Assembly (NCBI GenBank): GCA_036741775.1 | Contig: DAINRQ010000022.1 | Location: 8,794 to 72,793, forward strand | Length of the DNA: 64,000 bases | Reading direction: 5' to 3' | Source: JAJKIV01 sp036741775 | GTDB taxonomy: Bacteria > Gemmatimonadota > Gemmatimonadetes > Gemmatimonadales > Gemmatimonadaceae | In this document: piece by piece, positions 58,893 through 64,000 of the stretch | How positions within the stretch are numbered: position 1 is the stretch's first letter | Layout: each line of letters starts with the position of its first letter | Notes under the pieces: generated by a model | What the model saw: only the letters and a program-made list of their open reading frames with translations | Told to the model about the DNA's origin: nothing | Database searches by the model: none | Translations under genes and position numbers: made by a program

Positions 58893-59425
58893 CGCGCGGG
58901 CCGGTCGGAGCAGCGATGACGCGGAAAAGGCCGAAACGGCCGGATGAGGGGACGGGGTCTCGCGCCGGGTTAGGCATCGAGAACGAGGCGGAAACCGATG
59001 ACGGGATGAGAGATATCATCCTGAGCGGGTGCAAGCCCCTGTCGCCGGGGCGTTGATGAGGGGGAACAGCTCCGCGGGACGGCCTTCGCCCCAAGAGCGG
59101 TTCCCCATCAATCACGGCCCTGGTGAGAGGGTGCATGAGTGCTGAGGAACGATCCCCAACATCCCCCGCATCCGCTCATCCGTCTTCCCCTTCGTTCTGG
59201 ATGCCGGAGTCTGCGCGCCTCGCCACGCGGCAGCGTCAGTGCAGAGCCGTCATCCGGCCGTTTTCGCCCCTTTCCGCGTCATCGCAGTTCCGACCGGCCC
59301 GGCCGCGCCGAACCGGACCCGCGCGAGGTGTCCTCCGCCCCCCTCCCGCGTTCGGTGTTGCCGCGTCCTCCGCGTCCGCCCGATGGCGCGATGAAACAAA
59401 AGGATGCGTTAGGACTCTGACCCCT
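58893..59425. repeat. GC-rich composite inverted repeat, family C, copy 4
   Basis: It contains GCGATGACGCGGAAAAGGCC, then the core GGGGGAACAGCTCCGCGGGA facing GAGCGGTTCCCC. The right side is TCATCCGGCCGTTTTCGCCC, CAGTTCCGACCGGCCCGGCC and GATGGCGCGATGAAAC, ending GGATGCGTTAGGACTCTGAC. The end matches the sequence at the assembly gap (38524) and at 19995. The 58849-59500 spacer has no gene. Confidence 0.65.
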
Positions 59426-59429
59426 AACG
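59407..59429. other. Inverted pair of the CGTTAGG word
   Basis: CGTTAGG (59407-59413) and CCTAACG (59423-59429) face each other across nine bases. A similar inverted pair lies at 19970-19976 and 19998-20004 with a 21-base spacer. Inverted pairs of uptake-type words often form hairpins. Confidence 0.55.
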
Positions 59430-59500
59430 GCTTGCGCTGCGACACTTCATCCGCCTTCATATCGACCATCCTGACACCACCTCGAACCGTGGCAACGCCG

Positions 59501-60811
59501 ATGAAGCGTGAAGAGGCGGCGGAGATTCTCTCCGTCGAGGGCCGAGAGGTCCGCATCACGAACCCCGACAAGCCGTACTTCTCACGCGACGTCAAGCTCT
59601 CGAAGCTCGACATCGTCCGCTACTACCTCTCCGTCGCGTCAGGCGCCATCGCCGGCATCCGCGATCGTCCCATCGTCCTCAAGCGATTCGTGAACGGCGC
59701 CGAGGCGGAACCGTTCTACCAGAAGCGTGCGCCTGACAAGCGACCGGAGTGGTTGCGGACCGTCACCCTGTCATTTCCCTCGGGGCGCACGGCGGAGGAG
59801 ATCGTGGTCGACGACGCCGCCGGGCTCGCGTGGATCGTGAACCTCGGCTGCATCGAGCTGCACCCGCATGCCGTGCGCACGGGGGATCTCGATCATCCCG
59901 ACGAGCTGCGCATCGACCTCGATCCCGGTCCCGGCGTCGCGTGGGATGACGTACGACGCGTGGCGGTGGAGACGCAGGCGTTACTCGAGGAGCTCGGACT
60001 TCGCGGCTGGCCGAAGACGAGCGGCTCGCGCGGCATGCACGTGAACGTGCGCATCCATCAGCGCTGGACGTTCACGGAAGTGCGGCGCGCGGCGCTGGCG
60101 TTCTCGCGCGAGATCGAGCGGCGGGCGCCTTCGCTCGCAACCTCGAAGTGGTGGAAGGAAGAACGGAAGGGCGTGTTCCTCGATTACAATCAGAACGCGA
60201 AGGACCGCACGACGTGCTCGGCGTACTCCGTGCGCCCGCTGCCCGACGCGCGCGTGTCGGCGCCAATGGAGTGGAGCGAGATCCCCGATTGCGAGCCGGC
60301 GGACTTCACCGTGCTCACGATGCCGAAGCGCATGGCGGCGATCGGATGTCCGCACGGGGACATCGATGGCTCACCCGGGTCGCTGGACGCGTTGCTCGAG
60401 CTCGCGGCGCGGGACGAAGCCGCCGGACTTGGTGACGCGCCATGGCCGCCGCATTTCCAGAAGATGGAGGGCGAGGGGAAGCGCGTGGCGCCGTCACGCG
60501 CGAAGGGCGCGGCGAAGAAATCGGGGGCCGCGCCTCGGCCCAAGATGCCGCTCATCGTCGTCGCGAATTCGACGAAGAAGGATGAAGCGCTCGCGGGGCT
60601 CGACCGGTGGAAGGCGCGATACCCGGAGGCGGCGTCTCACCTCGCCGTGGATGACGTGCTCGTGGACTCGATGCGGGGGCGGTCCTCGACGTGGACGCGC
60701 ATTCGCGTCAACCTCCGTAACGTGCCGGACTCATTGCGGCCGCCACAGGAGACGCCGGATCCCGATGACGATCCCACGCGTGCGTGGCGAGACCGGGCGA
60801 AACGGCGGTAA
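59501..60811 (+). CDS. LigD-type polymerase/primase (PrimPol) domain protein
   Basis: The 436-residue archaeo-eukaryotic primase-type polymerase of the LigD-Pol/Prim-PolC kind has catalytic Asps in DLD (D139, D141), SGSRGMHV (residues 174-181) and GVFLDYNQNAKDRT. It fills gaps and can add ribonucleotides at DNA breaks. The C-terminus beyond about 320 is basic and differs from stand-alone LigD polymerases. The ATG at 59501 starts the conserved EEAAEILSVEGREVRITNPD. Its TAA stop forms one end of a perfect 78-bp palindrome shared with the convergent ligase. No nuclease or Ku domain is attached. Confidence 0.85.
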   Translation: MKREEAAEILSVEGREVRITNPDKPYFSRDVKLSKLDIVRYYLSVASGAIAGIRDRPIVLKRFVNGAEAEPFYQKRAPDKRPEWLRTVTLSFPSGRTAEEIVVDDAAGLAWIVNLGCIELHPHAVRTGDLDHPDELRIDLDPGPGVAWDDVRRVAVETQALLEELGLRGWPKTSGSRGMHVNVRIHQRWTFTEVRRAALAFSREIERRAPSLATSKWWKEERKGVFLDYNQNAKDRTTCSAYSVRPLPDARVSAPMEWSEIPDCEPADFTVLTMPKRMAAIGCPHGDIDGSPGSLDALLELAARDEAAGLGDAPWPPHFQKMEGEGKRVAPSRAKGAAKKSGAAPRPKMPLIVVANSTKKDEALAGLDRWKARYPEAASHLAVDDVLVDSMRGRSSTWTRIRVNLRNVPDSLRPPQETPDPDDDPTRAWRDRAKRR

Positions 60812-60886
60812 TCGGGGTCAGGTTCGGATATCAGCCTTTTGTTGCCGAGGCAACAAAAGGCTGATATCCGAACCTGACCCCGATTA
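60809..60886. repeat. Perfect 78-bp palindrome containing repeat E words and both stop codons
   Basis: Arms 60809-60846 and 60849-60886 are exact reverse complements around GA. The outer TAATCGGGGTCAGGTTCGGA belongs to the GGGGTCAGA-type repeats. The first three bases are the TAA stop of the polymerase and the last three, on the minus strand, are the TAA stop of the ligase. It surely folds into a strong hairpin in either transcript. Confidence 0.9.
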
Positions 60887-61966
60887 CCGCATCCCGAAAA
60901 TCTCCGCGATCTCGTGCGGCGGCACGACCTCGAGCTGCGCGAACGTACAGTCAGCCGGCCGCTTGTCCGACCGCCACCGCCGGAACTGCGCCGTATGACG
61001 AAAGCGCCCGTTCTGCATGTGGTCGTACGCCACCTGCACCACGAGCTCAGGTCGCAGCGGCTCCCACGACAGATCCTTCCCCTGACTCCACCGGCTGAGG
61101 GCACCCGGACGTCGCTGCGTTCCCTCCATGGGCGGTTGCGTGCCCGCCCACTCGCGCCAGGGATGCCCCTCGAGCGCGTTCTCCCGATACGGCGCGAGGA
61201 AGCTCACGAGCTCCTTCCGCTTCGCCGCCGTGAAGCTCGCACAGACGCCGACGTGCTGGAGATCTCCGTCATCGTCGAAGAGGCCGAGCAGCAGCGACCC
61301 GAGCGACGTCCCGTTTCCGTTCTTGTGCCAGCGAAAGCCCGCGACCACGCAATCGCAGTCTCGCTCGTGCTTCACCTTCAGCATCGCGCGCTTGTTAGGC
61401 TCGTACGTCCCGCGCTCCGATTTCGCGATGACGCCGTCGAGCCCCGCCCCCTCGAAGCGACCGAACCAGTCGGCCGCCGTGTCGCGGTCGCGCGTGGCCG
61501 GCGTCACGTGCAGCGGCGCGGCAGCGTTCGCAAGGAGCCGTTCGAGCACCGCTCGGCGCTCGCTGAACGGCGCCTTGCACAGGTTTCGATCGCCCTCGCA
61601 CAGAAGGTCGAAGAAGACGATCGACGCCGGCGTCTCGACCGCCAGGAGTTTGACGCGCGACGCCGCGGGGTGCAGCCGCAGTTGCAGCGCCTCGAAATCG
61701 AGACAGCCATCGATCGCGATGACGATCTCGCCATCCAGCACACACCGCTCGGGGAGTTGCGCCTTCAGCGCCTCGACGAGCTCGGGGAAATAGCGGTCGA
61801 GCGGTTTCTCGTCCCGGCTCTGGATGAAGAGCTCGGCACCGTCGCGAAAGACGAGGGTGCGGAAGCCGTCCCATTTTGGTTCGAAAATCCATCCTTCGCC
61901 GGACGGGAGCTCGCTCACTCGATTCGCGAGCATGGGCAAGACCGGCGGGTTCACGAGTAAGTTCAT
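60884..61966 (-). CDS. ligC: ATP-dependent DNA ligase, LigC-like
   Basis: The 360-residue ligase has the adenylation motif K31WDG (FEPKWDGFRTLVFRDG), DGEIVIA, and GLDGVIAKSERGTYEPNKRA with AMLKVKH, plus a C-terminal OB fold. These match the mycobacterial LigC type, smaller than LigD. It seals nicks using ATP. The neighbouring PrimPol-type gene is convergent and ends at the same palindrome. The pairing of LigC with Prim-PolC is known from mycobacteria in gap-filling repair. ATG 61966 starts the conserved MNLLVNPPVLPML; upstream in-frame codons are unconserved. Confidence 0.85.
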   Translation of the reverse strand: MNLLVNPPVLPMLANRVSELPSGEGWIFEPKWDGFRTLVFRDGAELFIQSRDEKPLDRYFPELVEALKAQLPERCVLDGEIVIAIDGCLDFEALQLRLHPAASRVKLLAVETPASIVFFDLLCEGDRNLCKAPFSERRAVLERLLANAAAPLHVTPATRDRDTAADWFGRFEGAGLDGVIAKSERGTYEPNKRAMLKVKHERDCDCVVAGFRWHKNGNGTSLGSLLLGLFDDDGDLQHVGVCASFTAAKRKELVSFLAPYRENALEGHPWREWAGTQPPMEGTQRRPGALSRWSQGKDLSWEPLRPELVVQVAYDHMQNGRFRHTAQFRRWRSDKRPADCTFAQLEVVPPHEIAEIFGMR

Positions 61967-62063
61967 ACCCCATCTTACGCCGGTACAGCCTGGTTCGGAA
62001 CCGAGTATTTCTGCCGATGGCGTTGCCCGCATCCGGGTACCGCGCTGTCCGATCCCACCCTGA

Positions 62064-62168
62064 ACTGGTTACTCACCCTGGTTACTCACTACTTGGATTC
62101 CGGCTCTCCGTAGAGGGCCATCCACGCCCCGACCAAGTCCGCCCGACGCACACACGCACCCGCTGGGG
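62064..62168. repeat. Family A, single arm (copy 3)
   Basis: ACTGGTTACTCACCCTGG, then GTTACTCACTACTTGGATTC, CTCCGTAGAGGGCC and GCACACACGCACCCGCTGG form only the right arm of family A. A doubled GGTTACTCAC marks its broken edge. The rest of the spacer to 62350 shows nothing recognisable besides one CGTTAGGC word. Confidence 0.7.
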
Positions 62169-62350
62169 CCGTCTTGGAGCCGCCGCCACCCGTCGCCTGA
62201 CGTCGTTAGGCACCAGCCGGACCGGCACGGGGCCGAGGACGGTCCGAGTTTTCTCTGGCCGGTAGCGGTCCGGCTACCCTGGTGGTACTCTCTCCCGTCG
62301 CTCGAGCCCGCCAAATCCCACGTACTATGACCCCGCACCACACCTGATCA

Positions 62351-63727
62351 ATGCTCGATCTCATCACGCGCGCGAATAGCTGGCTGAACGCCCTCGTCTG
62401 GGGACCACCGATGCTCGTGCTGCTCATGGGCACCGGCATCGTGCTGCTCTTCGTCACTGGCGCGGTTCAGTTCCGCCACATCGGTACCGCGCTCGGCGAG
62501 GTGCTCGGCAAACTCCGAAAGGGATCGGGCGAAGGCAGCGTCACTCCCTTCCAGGCAGTCGCGACCGCGCTCGCCTCGACCGTCGGCGTCGGGAACATCG
62601 CTGGCGTCGCTACCGCCATCACCCTCGGCGGTCCCGGCGCGCTCTTCTGGCTCTGGGTGTCTGGCGTCCTCGGCATGGGGACCAAGTACGCCGAGATCGT
62701 CGTTGCCATGCATTACCGCGAGCGCGACGCGTCCGGCGTCATGCGCGGCGGCGCGATGTACACGCTGAAGAAGCGCGGCCTCGGGTGGCTCGGCGGGATC
62801 TTCGCGCTCCTCACGGCGCTCGCGGCATTCGGGATCGGCAACATGGTGCAGGCGAACTCTGTCGCGCAGAGCCTCAACACGAGCTTTGGCTTCTCACCGC
62901 AGATCGTCGGCATCGTCCTCGTGGTGGTCTCGGGGGCCGTGATTCTTGGCGGCATCAAACGCATTGCGGCGTTCGCCGAGGTCCTCGTGCCGTTCATGGC
63001 GATTCTCTACCTCACCGGCGGTCTCGTGCTGATCGCCCTGAACGCCAGGCGGCTGCCCGAGGTGTTCGGGCTCGTGTTCGACGGCGCGTTCAGCGGGACG
63101 GCCGCGGCGGGCGGCTTCGCCGGCGCGTCCATCATGATGGCCATGCGCTACGGCATCGCACGCGGCCTGTTCTCGAACGAAGCCGGGTTGGGCAGCGCGC
63201 CGATGGTGCACGCGGCAGCGCAGACGGACCACCCGGTACGGCAAGGGTTGTACGGCATCTTCGAGGTCTTCGTCGATACGGTTCTCATCTGCACGACGAC
63301 GGGACTCGTGGTCCTGCTGGCAGGACCCTGGCAAAGTGGAGCGACCGGTGCGGCGCTCTCTGTACAGGCCTTCTCGACGGGGCTCCCAGGGACGTGGGGC
63401 GGCATCATCGTCACGGGCGGGCTCGTGCTCTTCGCGTTCTCGACGCTCATCGGGTGGAGCTACTACGGCGAGACGGGCATCGTCTACTTGTTAGGCACGA
63501 AGGCAACGCTGCCGTACCGATTGCTCTGGCTCGTGTTCATTTACCTCGGCGCCATTGGCTCGCTGCACCTCATATGGGACATCGCCGACACGCTGAACGG
63601 GCTCATGGCGATTCCAAACCTGATCTCGGTGCTGATCTCGATCCCGATTCTGCGGCGGTTGCACCGGGAGTTCTTCAGCCGAAAAGCAGCGGCACCGGTA
63701 CGGGAGGCCGCGGAGGTCAACCCGTAG
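62351..63727 (+). CDS. Sodium:alanine (AGCS) symporter
   Basis: This 458-residue transporter of the alanine or glycine:cation symporter family has about 11 helices. It opens LITRANSWLNALVWGPPMLV and contains the family signature VATALASTVGVGNIAGVATA, GALFWLWVSGVLGMGTKYAE, MRYGIARGLFSNEAGLGSAP and AFSTLIGWSYYGE. It imports alanine, glycine or related amino acids with sodium. The start is ATG 62351. No ribosome-binding site is obvious, and it is not in an operon within the window. Confidence 0.95.
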   Translation: MLDLITRANSWLNALVWGPPMLVLLMGTGIVLLFVTGAVQFRHIGTALGEVLGKLRKGSGEGSVTPFQAVATALASTVGVGNIAGVATAITLGGPGALFWLWVSGVLGMGTKYAEIVVAMHYRERDASGVMRGGAMYTLKKRGLGWLGGIFALLTALAAFGIGNMVQANSVAQSLNTSFGFSPQIVGIVLVVVSGAVILGGIKRIAAFAEVLVPFMAILYLTGGLVLIALNARRLPEVFGLVFDGAFSGTAAAGGFAGASIMMAMRYGIARGLFSNEAGLGSAPMVHAAAQTDHPVRQGLYGIFEVFVDTVLICTTTGLVVLLAGPWQSGATGAALSVQAFSTGLPGTWGGIIVTGGLVLFAFSTLIGWSYYGETGIVYLLGTKATLPYRLLWLVFIYLGAIGSLHLIWDIADTLNGLMAIPNLISVLISIPILRRLHREFFSRKAAAPVREAAEVNP

Positions 63728-63834
63728 CGGCGCAGTCCCGGCATGCCCTGAGGGAGCGCGAGCCACGAAGGGATCGCGGTCCTCGTGGACGGCCTGGTCC
63801 CGCTACCGGCATGAGGAAGAAAACCAGACGCAGA

Positions 63835-63995
63835 TCACGCGGATTCCGCAGAAGTCGCAGATCCTCCCTCTACCAGGAGAGTTGGTGCTCTCGCGCGGCA
63901 AGGCGTCCCGATCGAGGGATTCTGCGATCTGCGAAATCTGCGGCCATCTGCGGCCATCTGCGGCCATCTGCGGCCATCTGCGTCAGGTCTTCCTC
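63835..63995. repeat. CAGACGCAGATC palindrome with four CGGCCATCTG tandem units
   Basis: The left arm CAGACGCAGATCACGCGGAT, CGCAGAAGTCGCAGATC is mirrored by GATTCTGCGATCTGCG and ATCTGCGTCAGG. The right side is expanded by four exact copies of CGGCCATCTG at 63941-63980. The centre has CTCCCTCTACCAGGAGAG, TCCCGATCGAGGGA. No gene is visible after 63727. Confidence 0.75.
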
Positions 63996-64000
63996 GCAGC

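Noticed and set aside
59501..61966. Complete NHEJ operon
   Set aside because: Ku is absent in the window and the two genes are convergent rather than co-transcribed, so only a polymerase/ligase pair is claimed.
63941..63980. Possible CRISPR array from regularly spaced repeats
   Set aside because: The units are only 10 bp, directly adjacent with no spacers, and no cas gene is near.

Overview
The window is a GC-rich (about two-thirds G+C by eye) bacterial chromosome segment from a draft assembly with a 100-N scaffold gap at 38557-38656. No rRNA, tRNA, CRISPR, phage or transposase gene was recognised. The gene content suggests Gemmatimonadota, with Acidobacteriota as the alternative: three intact large MacB/FtsX-type permeases of the ADOP kind and one remnant, a PadR regulator beside one of them, three Ser/Thr protein kinases (one directly behind an ECF sigma factor), and many secreted lipoproteins and beta-propeller proteins. 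The phylum is an inference, because no phylogenetic marker was compared.

Layout. 1-5.7 kb: partial lipoprotein, NCS2-type permease, methionyl-tRNA synthetase, duplicated-domain secreted protein. 6-12.3 kb, minus strand: ADOP remnant, ADOP permease, PadR, SDR oxidoreductase, D-aminoacylase-like amidohydrolase. 12.5-19.7 kb, plus strand: two secreted beta-propeller proteins, a second ADOP permease, a secreted protein with a His-rich tail. 20.4-25.3 kb: DinB protein, a small XRE regulator with a compact control region, fatty-acid desaturase, sensor kinase, dodecin. 25.5-33.7 kb: kinase with TPRs, M1 peptidase, ECF sigma factor plus kinase. 34-40.3 kb: hydrolase, di-heme peroxidase with a lipoprotein partner, two tandem AraC regulators, gap, membrane kinase. 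40.4-50.7 kb: MsrA, one-domain asparaginase, Ada/AlkA fusion, several secreted or outer-membrane proteins, two broken genes. 50.7-64 kb: methyltransferase, small proteins, a MatB/MatC malonate module, a third ADOP permease, a convergent PrimPol/LigC-type repair pair, and a sodium:alanine symporter.

Between the genes lie several families of palindromic repeats, each seen two or more times here, some of which donate start regions, C-termini or stop codons to neighbouring genes. Overlaid on genes and spacers alike is a short word, CGTTAGG (reverse complement CCTAACG), found about 45 times on both strands with no orientation bias. This is several-fold more than composition predicts. The motif and the nested palindromes are the strongest candidates for something undescribed; the motif looks like a DNA-uptake-type or other genome-wide recognition word, but its function is unknown.
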